NCBI GenBank assembly: GCA_037447655.1
Contig: JBBHKE010003455.1
Location: 215,453-279,452, forward strand
Direction: 5' to 3'
DNA: 64,000 bases
Source of the DNA: Zygnema cylindricum
Lineage: Eukaryota; Streptophyta; Zygnematophyceae; Zygnematales; Zygnemataceae
In this document: in pieces, positions 10,388-23,228 of the stretch
Layout: the number at the start of each line of letters is the position of its first letter
How positions within the stretch are numbered: position 1 is the stretch's first letter
Program-made: the position numbers and the translations under genes
Notes under the pieces: generated by a model
What the model was told of the DNA's origin: nothing
The model's database searches: none
What the model saw: only the letters and a program-made list of their open reading frames with translations

Positions 10388-10477
10388 CTACAGTACAGGT
10401 TTAGTACAATACTGTACTGCTTTATACAGTACAGTACAGTACAATACAGTACTGTATTGTACTAAACTGTACTGTAG
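10388..10477. repeat. Long GTAC palindrome
   Basis: Arms of 32 and 31 bases (10388-10419 and 10447-10477) are near-perfect reverse complements, rich in AGTAC. The inner spacer is itself partly palindromic, so a cruciform or hairpin would form readily. The second copy of this region (50475) has only the right arm. Confidence 0.85.
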
Positions 10478-11444
10478 TCTGCACTGTAATCACCGCTACG
10501 CTTTTAATGCATTAAAGTCAATTCGAAAACTGTACCCTGGTGGAAACATTCCACCGACAACTGATTTCAACTGGATTCAACTTGCTTTGTTACTTCCACT
10601 TTTTAAATGTGGCCATATATTTCATCCGAGTCGAACGTTCGACGTAGATGTGTTTTTTCCTTTTTCCGTCTGTTTTGAAGTCTCCTTGATTTCCGTGTTA
10701 GGAGATTTCGTACACGAAGCCTCTTTTCGAAATCTCTTTTGTTACGCCACGTGTACTGAGTGACTTTATTTCTACTGTCACTCTATTTCCAATTGCTACC
10801 TTTTCAAACTTTCGGCCTATTTAAACAAGTCCTACGACTCCTTCCCTACAAGATCTAAAGGTTGTAAAACAACACTCCCCAGTCAATCCCCAGTCAAGAT
10901 TAACATCCCGAACGCGATCAGACAAAAGCACGATTAGAGAGCCAATTACAAGCTGCTGAATGTAATTTGTCATGTTATGCGGCAAAATCGTATGCATGAG
11001 CAGGCATCCCTAGTGGCGTATTGAGCATTGATCTGATGGGGCAATCTGACGGGCACCACTACAGAAGGTTATTGAAAAGCTCTGTGAAAATCCATGCCTG
11101 CGATGGGGATTACGTGTAGGTGAGTAACACTAGTCAGGGCAGTGTGCAGTTCATGAAAAGGATGCCGCAGATCATGACACCTCGGCTCCAGATCCAGTGA
11201 CACGATAGGCTAGAAAAGGTGTTGCAAAAGTACCAACATGTTTGCAGACTTAAAAGGTACAGTAGTGTTCAAGCTGAAAAATGGACAACGCGTAGCAGCA
11301 CAAACATGGTTTGAATGTGCGAAAACATTTGGAAACTGTATATGTGGTTTTGTTTTCGTATACACATATTGTCTGGTCTTCCCGAAGATAAAACATACGC
11401 AGCAGTCTGGGAAAACCAGATAGAAAGTCTCCAATTGTTTTCGC
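10453..11444 (+). repeat. 1-kb dispersed repeat, copy 1
   Basis: About 990 bases that recur in the same orientation at 50475-51450 with scattered substitutions and small indels. Shared landmarks include CACCGCTACGCTTTTAAT near the start, CCGAGTCGAACGTTCGACGT, and GCACAAACATGGTTTGAATG near the end. No conserved frame is evident. It may be an uncharacterised transposon or an LTR. Confidence 0.85.
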
Positions 11445-13690
11445 ACATTTCAACTGTGGGAAGGTAGCAGCCTAGCGAGACAGACCACTCGAACATTCCT
11501 GAATTCATATAACCAACAGGCTACAGCTACCGCATACTGTGCCTGACAATTTTATGACTATAGGTCAGTCTGAGTTCTCAAACAGGTAGCATCAAGTGGG
11601 GCTAAAACTCTTCTGCGTCGACCTGAGGAGATCTCACCTCCAATAAAGCAATTAGTCTGGGGCTCCCATTGGCCAACATTGTCTCATATATTCCAATCGC
11701 CCTTGCCTGCAACTCGTCATACTGGACTCCTGGTGAATATACTCCACCCAACAAATGTTGAAACATGGAACTGCATGAATGAGTGTCCCAGAAAAGTTAG
11801 CAACTCCAATATGCCTATATTCAGAAGTGCTCAATAAAACACCCCTACTGATCAGACACCAAGCCATCCTAGTTATCTACACTCAGCTGATTGCAAGCGT
11901 GCAATTTAATCGACAAAGGGACACAGATTGGACCAACGATTCCTGCAGTGTTTGTAATATCGCTATTAGTTATTCTTCTAAAGTCTTCGGCGAGCATTTT
12001 AAAAGGCACTGAAGCAAGGAAGTAAAAATTTCCCAAGAGGTGTACAGCATTCTGGTCAACAGAAAGTCTGCCTTAGTCAAAGAAAAGAGATCATCGTACG
12101 AATATATGAACCCTCTTACGTTGACCTGAGACGTTTTACGGCTTGAAACTCGAAAAATGGGGTCACGTGGCATATGAAAAAAGACGTTCCCTCGGATATA
12201 TTCTCTGCTGACAATGGCTAAGCCTGTTAGTGGAACTAACAACTAAGATTTACAGAAGTTCAACAGAAATAAAAAACAGAATTGGTCCTCTTTTTGACAG
12301 TGAATGAAGGAGATCATTTACAATTCAAATTGTCCTTGTGTTGTTTTAATACGGTGAAGTTTGCTTTAAGCTGTATTTCATCCATGCTCTTTTGTATGCT
12401 TTTGTGCCTTTTTCTCCAATGTCGTTTGCTCAGATTCTTCAGATAAGGACAAGGCATCTGTCGAGTCAATGTTTTATCCATCCACAGACCCGTGAAGTAT
12501 CTGTTTCATAAAATCAAACAAGTTATGTGCCCATCCAGATGATTCCTAAGTGAACTGAAGAGCGAGTCCAAGGAGAGAAATAATTTGCGGGAGAGTAACA
12601 ATTGCATATACTCTAGTAACAAACAAATTTTGTTCACGTCCGTTGTAAATTATGAACCGTAAAAATGCTTGTCATTGGAACTGGTAAGGGGTGGCAAACA
12701 AGCTGATTAAGAAAGATTCTATGACTTAGTCTACAAGAAGCATACGCGCCGACAAGACTGGAACAACACCAGAATTCATTTTGGACAGCTACAGAATTAC
12801 ATGCTTCTCACAAAAAAGTATACATAAAAAAATATGGACAATCAAAGCTTAAACAAATACACAAGAATTGGATAAAATGTTTTCTTCAGTTACCCTGGTA
12901 ACAAATCACGGGTGCCCACGAGGTAAAACCATTGACGGTGCTACTATATGACCATACCGACACAGCTGTAGAATGATAATAGTACAATGCATACAAGATA
13001 CATTCAAAAAAAGTGAAACGGAGAACAACGTTTTCACTGCCTTTAATATTAGTGATGGTAAGCAGGATACTAGTACAAAAATGATCTAGGCTGTAACAAA
13101 AACCTCCGCTCTATTTCATTTCTAAAAATATGGGAATATCGGTCATTAGACTATAATATGTAAAGGTCGTGCTGACCACGTTGCCGTTATTTGTCAATAA
13201 TTGTAGCAAGTTCAAAAATTTGTCATTGATAACTCCGGCATGCTAACAAGAGAACGATAAGTGTGTGAGAAATTAACAACCATTATCATAGTGGACTGAT
13301 TCTGAAAGTCCATACAATTGAAGATTATAAAAATGTGTTCCATGCTTTGACCTTGCAACACTCAAAGCCCAAGACTAACAGATGGTTGACTTGTTAGCCA
13401 ATTGTTCACATAAATCTGGGGAGAATTTAGAATGTCTGGACTCTTGAGCTTCAAATGAATGGTTCCCGTAAATATATCAATTTTTAACTATAGTCGGGGA
13501 AACAAGAGTTCCTCCTTAATCTACATCTCATGCCAACAGTGACCATCTGTGTTATCTGTGTGTGGTGCTTAGCAAACATCCAATGACATGTGACAAATGT
13601 TGATGTACCTCGAACATAAATGTTATACCTGGTAATTTACGTGCATAAGTGGCTTCTTTGCTTCCAACGTACGAAATGTTATAAATTAGG
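11445..13690. other. No gene seen
   Basis: AT-rich sequence with only short random frames. I see no splice-flanked coding pattern, terminal repeats or tandem arrays. Confidence 0.6.
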
Positions 13691-13695
13691 ATCGA

Positions 13696-14290
13696 TGTGA
13701 CACACACAAATACACTCACGGATCACAGCGGAAGCAAATAAAAATATACAATTCACAATTTTATAGATTGCACGGAAATTCAACAAAACATAAATATATT
13801 TCATTGAAGCTTTTCTCACTTACAATATATTTCCTCACTCACTCACTCAGATTACTAACTCTAATCACTGACACTGATAATGTAAGACTGCCTCAAATCG
13901 TTCCTAAAATACCTTCCAAGGCACCGACAACTTACTGCCACAAAAGCCCAGATTCTAGCCCACTAAGAATCTGTCCAATACACGTCGCAGTCCACATGTG
14001 AACGTGCGCCGTGCAAAACACATTGGCGCGCGGAACATTTCACGCCATGCCTAATCAAGACACGAAGAACTGGAACTTCACGGTGTACAACGAACTAGCA
14101 CTTAACACAAAGTAGCCGCACTAAAACATTACACTACCGTACTGGACCAAACGACATCGACGAAAACTATAGTGTCGCAAATAGAACTGAAACGTAGTCA
14201 ATCAAACGTAACAAAAATTCAACCAAACTTAAACTGAAACACCAAAACCAGGCGAACCGTAACTATAATATAATGCGAACAAATTTTAAT
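13696..14290 (-). repeat. Possible solo LTR relic
   Basis: The start (TGTGACAC…, then CACAGCGGAAGCA and an A-rich run) resembles the start of the Copia-3 LTR (TGATAGG…, TACAGCGGAAGCA, A-run). The rest has the same A/C-rich composition without clear alignment. There is no matching second LTR and no convincing target duplication, so this is tentative. Confidence 0.3.
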
Positions 14291-14909
14291 TATATCGACC
14301 AAACCCGCCGATTCTCCCAATATTCCATTACGAAATGCGTGCGTATATCTCCCGAGTAAGGGCCAAGTTTAAAAACTAAACAGCAATGGACTAGTCTTAT
14401 GATAAACAACTTCTTAAAGCGTCATCTAGGGGTTTTGGCTTTTAAACAAAAGCTATACGAATGGAAACACAAAAGCTTTGCGTGAAAACTGGTGAAAATG
14501 GTCCTATTAGATGGGCTAACACACATCGACAGCGTAGTCTTGAAATTGTTAAGATCACCACCTTCTCGTCCAATTCGTGAACATAGAGTTACTCCTAGGC
14601 CACACATTTACTCGAAAAAAAAGGAGGCGAGATTGGTTACTGAAACTTACCGATCTTCAAAAAGTGCATTGATGAATTTGAGTGGCAAATAACAGGTCGT
14701 TTTCGGCATTGGCCTTTGAAGGATGAAAGGACAGATAAAAGGACGCACACTTTTGGCGATCTTATTTCCCTTTGGAACAAGTTTGCAACGCGGGAATTTC
14801 ATAAGGGAATGTCAAAAAAACTAATATAACACATAAACCTGAAGCTAATGGCTTACATGATTCAAATTGCTTAATACGCAATTCTCAAAGAGTTAACCAC
14901 CTCACGCTT

Positions 14910-15460
14910 TTTGTACATAGATGTACAGTTCCCGTATGTTCCGTACTCTATACGGTTTTTTTATTTTAGGGTATATTATTGAACATTACCGTATATTTCA
15001 ATACAGCTGCGATATATTTTTCGTACTCTTATGTACAGTATTCGTATATTTCCGTACTTTTAGGGTTATTATACGAGGGAATTTCGGGTTTCTAGGGTAA
15101 CGCGGCGTACATTCCTTTATATTTTAGTAAGGCAACCTTAGATTTGCCCTACTTTTATGTTTTTTAGGGTACACTTTCCGTAGAATTCTGTACATTTTCG
15201 TTTATTCCTCGTACGTTTAGAGATTAAGATTTCTTAGGATTACGTTTTCGTACAGTTTTGTACATTTTTGTACAAAAAATGGTACGAAATTGACGAAAAG
15301 TGTGAAATCGACAAGTACTACGTAGTTTTCGAAAAAGAGATGAAATCCGTACGAATTGGACTTCAACGTACAATATTAACCACGTTACTTCCCTTTTTTA
15401 TTTACCGCGTTACCTTTTTTTTCCCGTACGATTCTAAAAGCTTAACCACGATCTAACACG
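14910..15460 (+). repeat. GTAC-rich degenerate repeat with peptide-like tail
   Basis: A stretch with many GTACA/CGTAC motifs and repeated TTTAGGGTA and TTTCCGTA strings, ending in a short open frame (15268-15456) containing WYEIDEKCEIDKYY and EMKSVRIG. A similar unit in the opposite orientation at 34800-35520 ends in a frame with NEIYKKRIDEYY and RIKSARIE. The family is unknown. Confidence 0.6.
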
Positions 15461-15761
15461 TGGCATCCAGCAAGTCACTCTCCTCTGCTGCAAGAATCTC
15501 CGAAGCTGAAACCTTTGCTTCGGAAAAGGGCTCTAAGTTGAGGGTTTCGGGTTTTTCCCTACTGCCACATGCTGCGCTATCCCTTAGAAGAACTATGAGC
15601 TCCTGAAAACCAGATTGTCCACTCTCTCCCTCTCCCTCAATTTCGTCTTTTTCCCGTGGGTGAATCCGCTACATCAAAGGAAATGTTTGTAACACTTATA
15701 TACTTAGCATACAACAAAGTTCTTAGCACACTATTTTTGTACTTTTTGTAAATTTTTGGCT

Positions 15762-15815
15762 CCCTCTCTCCCTCTCTCTCCCTCTCTCTCTCTCCCTCGC
15801 CCTCTTTCGCCCTCG
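15762..15815. repeat. CT microsatellite
   Basis: TCCCTCTCTC units ending in CCCTCG, just upstream of the HOS1-like start codon. The pyrimidine tract could lie in the 5' UTR or promoter. Confidence 0.85.
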
Positions 15816-15833
15816 GGAAAAAATCTGGAATAT

Positions 15834-18800
15834 ATGACAAGTTCAGGCTGTTCAAGAGCCATGAATCGGCAGCTTGAGGTAATGAAACCACCGATTAATT
15901 TTCTTGTTTGTTTTTGATAGGGGTTCTTGTGATAAGAAAATGGTTAGAAGAAGCGACCGCCAGAATTTAGGACCACTTGTCTGACATTTTTCTTTCTTAT
16001 TCGTCTTATTGAAACAGGTTTTAAATCGATTGGCATCCATCAGTCCTCAACAACTGCATGGTTAGGCATTGTTAATGGTTTGTGGAGCCTCGGAGAACGA
16101 GAGGACGTGTGGGAAGCATGTTCAACATTATGTTTTTTCCTGTGATCATGCTTGTCTTTCCATGGAGTGTGCTCAACACACAGAAGGCTGTCCTAGTTGC
16201 GGAGCTACTGGTCAACAGTCACCAGCTCTTCGTTTATATGATGATTTGAGGGATGCTGGACTTCTAGATCAAATGAAAGTCGACACTGATGCGCGGTTGC
16301 GCCAGTTTTTTGATGTGGCACTGGAAAACAACGTCCCACTGATTTCTCGCTGTATCCGATTCCTATTTTTTTTTCTTTTTTTTTCTTTTATTGTTCCTTC
16401 TTTTGCCTTTTTGTCTTTGCCACTGTTTATGCGAAGTTTTCTTGACGAGCTTTACAGATGTTTCTCATGTGTGCTTCAACGAGACGACCCGTTCTGCAAA
16501 TGTGGAGGAATGGTGCAAGGAAGCTTTCCAGCAGATAAAGAAAATGCTCGAGGACATATGTATCCTCCAAATAGCTAATATTCTCTCTATTGGAATGCGT
16601 CACTCTTTTATCCTTCACCTTGAAGTTGAAATTTGATTTGTCGTTTTCTTAACCTCTGTTTAGCTTTAGTGTCAAAGTGTTTTGCTGCGCTTGATTTGTC
16701 TAAGCTGCAAGGATGATTATGAAAGATATATGGAAGATTTTTTTTTTGTTTTTTTTCAAGTTTGCTTAACATTTGATATGAAGACAAGCTTGATGAACCA
16801 ATGCCGGAGATGCTTGATAAGGTAGCCTACAAGTTGGATGTAATCATAACAGTGCTTAATTCTCTAGATCAAGCATCTGTGAAGGGCTTGGAAATTCTCC
16901 TTGAAGGTGGCAAACGAGCATTGCAGGTATAAATGTCTTCTTCTTCGTGACTCCTTTACGCCCGGTCTCTGCAAATTGCAGACATCGTTAGATTTTGTTG
17001 CAAGTTGGTACCATGTAGATTCGGGCTCCCTGATGATATTTTTTGTGATTGGTTAAAGATTTCACCTTTGTTTTGAAAATGTTATGTCCCGCTTCGCTTC
17101 TGTTCTGTGATTGGTTTGGTTACAAGTTTTTATCCTTGTTCTTAAAAGTTGATGACCCGATTCAATTTTGTTTTGCAGCATCTTCAAGTAATGCGCTGGG
17201 CGGCGTAAAATAAAATTTCTGACAGTTCTATCTCTAAATACGAAAATCTTGAGAATTGGAGAGCTGCATTCAGGCAAAGGAAACAAGCTGCTCAAGAAAG
17301 AGCTTGGCCACATTACTCTGAATTTCTAGGAGAAAAACCGTCAACTTGTCTTTTTATCGAAGATTTAATAATGCAGTTAGGAAATGGAGGAGGAGGTGGA
17401 GGAAATTTTTGTTTGGAGGTTTTGCGACAAAGCAGCAAAATTATTCCTGATGTATATCCTCCAGCTAGTGTGCGAACTGCGATTGACCAATTTTTGGATA
17501 CCCATTCTACCTTTTTCAAGCTGGAGTTGACCATCGTATCCTCTTCATACCCTGTGTCATTTTTCCGCTGCTACGTTTTGTTGAGAACCAGTCCCTGGTT
17601 GATTTTAGATATTTTAGGGTAATCACATATACGGGATGATTACATTATTCGCCAGAAATGTGATTACTGTTCACACAGAAATTGTACAAAAGATGTTTGA
17701 ATCGAACACTTTTCTGTACGATTACTGCAAATACTGGCAGTAATGCTAGTAAGCTTATCGGTGTAATTTTACGAGCATTGTGACTGGCATTTCTTGCCAG
17801 TAATTGCAATAATTGAACAGACTGCGATTATTGCCAATACTTGCCTTGCGATTATTGCCAATACTTGCCTTACGAGTAACACGAGTAATCCCTTATGTGT
17901 TGTTATCCTACAAGGGAGTTCAATGTTGGACATTGTCTAGAATACCATAGGGGCGCAAATGTGTTGCAAATGTGTTGCAGTTATTCTTGACCTTTTACTC
18001 AGTTTTTGTATTATTTGTTTGACTGTCTATGGTCCAGTCGTGGACCATGGAAATACACTATCAACAACTTTTGTAAGACTTTTGATATATACTTGAATGA
18101 AGCTATGCGAACGTACGTGTGTTTCTTTTTGGACGAGGATGGGTCAGATGCCCTCCAGGTGCGTTTTTTTCTATTTTGGATGGGTGTTTGAGAAAATTGT
18201 GGAGTGCTTTTGTTGGAGTTTTTTGTATGGTTTTACGTGATACTTGCGTCGCACTGCTCAGGAATCAAGTGGTCTTCAATCAACAATCAACTGTTCCAAT
18301 TATTTAAAATCTAAGAGTTGAATAATACAAACTATATTTGTAAACCTCATACACTACATAGTGCTAAGTATATTATTACATTATCTATTAATTGCATATG
18401 CACATGTTTATACATTTGTGGTTTTTGATTGCAGAAAGCGTGTGAATTGCTTAAGGGATTGCCAGATAATGCAATCCATGCTCGTTTTGCGAGGGCTTTC
18501 TTCGAACGAAAACAAACAGAAAAGTGTTATATTATATTACGACGCACGGGACAACTTCCTCTGAGTTTTGAAATACATGAAGATTTACCTGTTTTTCAAA
18601 AATTGTTAGAAAATGGGTTGTTAGAAATTGCGTTTCATTACCAAAGATCCCACACTGATGGAGTGAGGGAAAAGCCAAAGGGGGAAAGAGAACTTGAAAA
18701 AAATATGGAAACTTTGGTAAAAGAATTTTGTAGATTCTGTGTCAAGAAACCTATAGCAATGAGAATAGCAGGTTTGCCTTGGAATGAGGAAGAATACAAA

Positions 18801-21054
18801 ATTGTTCGCAAATTTTTTAAGGCTAGTTCTGGACAGATGTCGAGTGGATCGGCAGGATTTTTTTTGGTCTTTTATCACCTTTGGGTATGATTCAAAACAA
18901 GTCCTACACCTCGTGAAATGGCACATGTTACAATTTCGATTTTGGCTTTTAACGGAATTTTATTTAGACTTTTAATTGATTTTTTTTTAATCTTTGCAGC
19001 GTGCTCGGTTTTGGGAAACAAAATATGCGCTTGAAAGCATTTGTGATACGGAGGACGAGGCGGATCACAGAAGTTGGAAGCACCAGGTCTCAAAACTCCT
19101 TGTAAGTTTCACTTTATATGCTAAAGTCGCCTGTCTTCTGTCTTTTTTTGGAGTCTTCTGTCTTCTTTTGGTGTCCTCTGTTGTCTGTCTTCTTCTGTCT
19201 TCTGTCTTCTTGTGTCTTCTTGCTTTTTGTGTCTTCTATCTTCTGTCTTCTTAGTCTTCTGTCTTCTGTCTTCTGTTACATTAATAGCACTGCATGGCTT
19301 CGATTCTTTTTTTTTTCCTTTGGTTTGTTTTTGGTCTTTTTTTGTTTTTCCTTTTCGGTTTTTGTGGTTTTTTTTTGTTTTTTTTTTATCATTCTCGGTT
19401 CTTTTTCGGTTTACAGGATTCCCTCGACTGGCAAACGATGGTAAATAGTTTGGGCCCTGAAATGCCAGCAGCGGCTATCCGAATTCCGCACAAATTTTCA
19501 AAAGATGTTGAAGTGGAGGTACGTTTGTTTTTTTCAAACTGGTTTGCTCTTTCTGCAGCTTTTACAAAACGGCTTCGTTAAAGAGATGGAATTCATTTTC
19601 AATCTTTGATTGCAACTATTGTCATCTTGCAGAGTTTCATCGAGTACGGAATTCGAGGAGTTTGGATCGAGGGAAAAGTGGAAAAAATTGAAGGAGCGAA
19701 CGCTTATGTAAAATATGACAAGCCTTTTTGTAAGTCTTGTTTGCCCTTTTAGAATTGCCTTTGCATGTGAATTGTTTTACAAAGCAAAACATAAACGAAG
19801 ATCCTCTCATCTACTCTAAAATGTGCAATGTGTTGCAGGTAAGCAGGAAGGGGGATGGTTTCCCATGGGCCCACCATGGATAATTTCCATTTTGGAAGAT
19901 GGAAGTCCTGTTGTGCCTGGAAGTGGAAATGCAAATGACGTACCTGGAGTTGCAAAGGCAGTTACCAGCAAAGGCAGTTACCAGGAAACTGCGTCCTAAG
20001 TCACCTCTTTACAATTTTGTGAATGGTAAAAAAAATCCAAAAATCCAACACGAAGGTATCGAGAAAATGCTTCCCTTGCTGACTTTAGGGAAGAGGAAGA
20101 GGGAAAACTCGCTGACTTCTCCTCACTCCGTTAGAGGTGATAATAGGAAGGGGAAGAGGAAAAGAATAGATCACTTACCAAAGAGACCCATAACTTTGAG
20201 GAAGCCGACTATCGGGGATATTATTGAAGTCAAGATCGAGAACGGGTAAGACCACTTTTATTGAGTGTTTTAATTTCTTGCATTCATGTGGGAATGCCAG
20301 TTGTAGGTAGTTTGGCACGTTAACTGTTTATTTTTTTGTACACTCTTAACAAATCTCGTGGTTCTTAGTTGGTCCGACTAAATTTATTTGCTGTACTTGA
20401 GGAACCAGGCGGTGGGAAACCGTCGTCACGAGTGTTTCAAGATCGAGAGTTCACTTCCAGGGCATTGGTGAGTTAGTCTCACAAATGGACATATGTGATG
20501 TTTCTTTTTCAAGATTTTAAGTGTTTGAGAATTTCTAGTTTATATTGCATGCCATATAGGTTTTTGAATGAACAAGCCAACAAGCCAGTTTATGCCCTGT
20601 CTTGATTTGCATTTGGTGGGATTTTTTTTTGTATTTCTTGCAGGAGAACCTCTGTGCAGTTCCGTGCCCCTAGGAAGTGCTCGGCCATGCCTGGTGTTCG
20701 AAAACGGGTTTTGGGTAGTCAACAAGTTGGAATTAGTGAGTCACTCCACCCATTTTTTTTTTGTATTTAGTTGAGAAAGCTGTGACATCCCTTGTTAGAA
20801 AGGTTATAGTGTTGTTTGTTGATTATGCTTTTCAAAAAAGTATTGTAAGGTGCAATTTTCCATGCGCTGAATTTGGCAAGAAATCTGTTTTTTGTACAAA
20901 TACTCCGCTTCAGCATTTGTTTTCGTTGCTTGATTCTCTAACCCTTGCCTTTTTTGGAGTCACAGCAGGAGCCGTCAGACGAGGAGTCGGAGCCGTCGGA
21001 CGAGGAGGAGCCAGAAGGGAGCTCCAGTCACTGAAAAGTACCTGGCCCTCTTAG
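15834..21054 (+). pseudogene. HOS1: HOS1-like RING E3 ligase with Agenet-like C-terminus, copy 1 (damaged)
   Basis: HOS1 is a plant nuclear-pore-associated RING E3 ligase that degrades cold-response and flowering regulators and affects mRNA export. Inferred exons: 15834-15878, 16018-16351, 16458-16559, 16784-16927, 17179-17535, 18003-18158, 18435-18884, 19000-19101, 19417-19518, 19633-19729, 19839-20245, 20402-20467, 20644-20735, 20966-21054. All have GT-AG borders and compatible phases. Exon 2 gives VLNRLASISPQQLH, CGKHVQHYVFSCDHACL, a CPSC pair, then LRLYDDLRDAGLL and FFDVALENN; later FLYYLFDCLW, RARFAFFER-like and WNEEEYK segments follow HOS1/ELYS-like order as I remember it. The C-terminal exons add an Agenet/Tudor-like module (GVWIEGKVEKIEGANAYVKYD), a basic NLS (GKRKR) and TIGDIIEVKIENG. 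Damage: TAG at 16063-16065, TAA at 17206-17208, and a 16-bp tandem duplication near 19960 that shifts frame. Start choice is the upstream in-frame ATG; an ATG at 16075 lies downstream of the first stop. Confidence 0.85.
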
Positions 21055-21916
21055 TGATTCGGCTTCTAAAGGGCACCAGTCCACCACCAAGAAGGATGCG
21101 GTTAAAGAGATGTCGAATCTGTTCAGTTGTTTTCTTAAGAAAATAACGGACTTCTAAGAGGGTTAAGAGAGTGAACTTGCTTTTTTTTTAAGAACACATC
21201 CTTGAGGATTAAACCAAGACAATCGATTTTACAGATTAGAAACTATTTGAGAAGGTGTTGCCAACGTCTCTTTTTTACAAGCTTAACATTGTTAACTTGA
21301 CATACGTGCTTTGAACCACAATTTGTGTGATCCACACTATGCGCAAGCTAATCAACCTAGATTTGTTGAAGAAAACTAAACCAAAAATGATTTTGCACAA
21401 GCATGACTTTGATGTTTTTGAATGTTTTCCCCTGAGAATTTTACAACTTACATTAGCATGGAATAGCTATACCAACTCCAGAAAAACATAACAGGAAAAA
21501 GTGCTTCATCCAGACGATAAGCAATCGAGCCTCGGTCTAGGGCACATTCTCAAACAAACAACACCATTTGAATTTGATCACTATGTTCTTTCCCATACTG
21601 AATGCGATTACGGTAAACAGTACAAACTGGAATTGTCGTGAACAAATAGAGACTCCAGGGCATTCTGAAGAATATTCAGTTAACATAAGGATTGACATTG
21701 TTATAACAATTATCTTAGTCTTGCCAAGAAGAATTAGCTAAAAGAAGTAAAACCTAAATGAAATAAAACACCGTCACGGTGAGACCAAAATCACACCAAT
21801 ATTTGTGCATGGATCGAGCAATTCCTTATACTCGAACCCCATCACTTGTTCACTACCAATCACATTGCTTTGGAACATGTTGTTATAAAGAATACCAAAA
21901 AATATGCTCACGATAA
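18376..21916 (+). repeat. Segmental duplication H, copy 1
   Basis: Matches 40050-41521 plus 47913-50038 in the same orientation. The offset is a constant 21674 bases from 18376 to about 19580, including through poly-T and TCTTCTG tracts. I find no mismatch up to about 19385; several percent mismatch and small indels follow. Confidence 0.95.
19130..19285. repeat. Intronic TCTTCTG minisatellite
   Basis: Repeated GTCTTCT/TCTTCTG units in the HOS1-like intron between exons 19000-19101 and 19417-19518. The tract is unchanged in length and sequence at 40804-40959 in the second copy. Confidence 0.85.
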
Positions 21917-23228
21917 AGTTGCTTTAAAAAGACACATTGACATGTGACAATACCAGTACATCTTTGAATAATGTGCCCAGCTAACACTTAACTGTGATAA
22001 ATATTGCTCTTAAGAGTTAAGAAATAATTGCTGTAAGGACTGTTTTAGTGTTAATCTTTATATTTTCATTCCGAATGACGCAAACGATTTTGAGCCGCTA
22101 TAATTATTGGCGTAAAGATAAAATCATTTGGTATTTATAACAACAATTTGTGGTCAGGGAGCAAAAATAATCGGAACCGAATCGGTGTTATTGACAATAA
22201 TAGCGAGCGACAATATACCCACAAACTCATCACCGTATACTTCTGTGGTCATCTTTCCCACTTACATAACCATTTCATTTCATTTCCAAAAAGGAGATGA
22301 AACTGTTGTTGTTTTTTTTTTTTTATTGTGGTTAAGCAACAAGTTTTGTACCATGTACACCACGCCCGGTCAAAAGCACATTAGACCAAAATGTCAACAC
22401 ATGTCGTCACTGCCACCTGTCTAAAAAAACAATTTAATAAATCTCCAAAACATTTGAAAGAATACATCTTCTTACCTAAACCACGATTTTTATCACTAAT
22501 CTTCAGAAGGACAATCAAACCTGCAAACTAATCACGAGGTTGGTTCCACATGCATGACATGTACTAACGTCGTACAAGGGTGTCGACAATGTTTCCTCCA
22601 ATAAAAAAAGCGGTGCTGGAAATTTTGTTTTCAACAGAAAAGAGCCGAAAAAGTTACAACGATTTTTTCCCACCAAATGGATTCGATTGGTCGTGTCAAG
22701 AGACACCCAGTCTGACTTGTCTGAACTAACTTCCCGACAAATTTGCAAGAAATCCTTTTAAAGAGATTGAAAACCGCATTGCTAACACTCTACTCTCTCC
22801 TGTTCAGACACTCAAAACAACACAGTTACTTCCAAACTGGAAAACCCTTTTGTCCTATTGGCTCACGTGAGATGAGCAAGAGAAGCTTCTATCACTGCCG
22901 AAGGAAAACTAGCTGTAACTCTCGCCATTTGTCTTAAAGAGCCACAAATCGCAACCTGAAGAGCTTCTGCGACAATTCGTAACCGGATTCGGGAAGCCTG
23001 TCCTCCCGTCCCTTGTCCTCCTCCTACGAGCTCTACAGTCTGAGCTAGTTTCCCTTTCAATTTTTCCCAATTCGCAATATTAGGCCAACAAGCCGAACCA
23101 CGGTGACTTCCCTCCCCTCCCAACAAACTCACTCTTCATCCTTCCCCAAAAGCATAGTTCAACCAAATCGCCACACAATAAGGCAGCCACGTGGCTCCAC
23201 CCTCTGTATTTACTTGAGAACTACACCG
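21917..23228. other. No gene seen
   Basis: AT-rich sequence between the HOS1 duplication and the next MITE. A short minus-strand open frame (22863-23132) has no splice support or recognisable motif. Confidence 0.55.

Noticed and set aside
16063-17208. TAG/TAA read as sense (Gln) codons in HOS1 copy 1
   Set aside because: Only two such codons occur in hundreds, other frames use CAA/CAG freely, and TAA/TAG end the retroelement and MAP70 frames normally.
19118-19448. Cys/Phe/Leu-rich hydrophobic frames in the HOS1 intron
   Set aside because: They derive from TCTTCTG repeats and poly-T tracts between well-supported exons.
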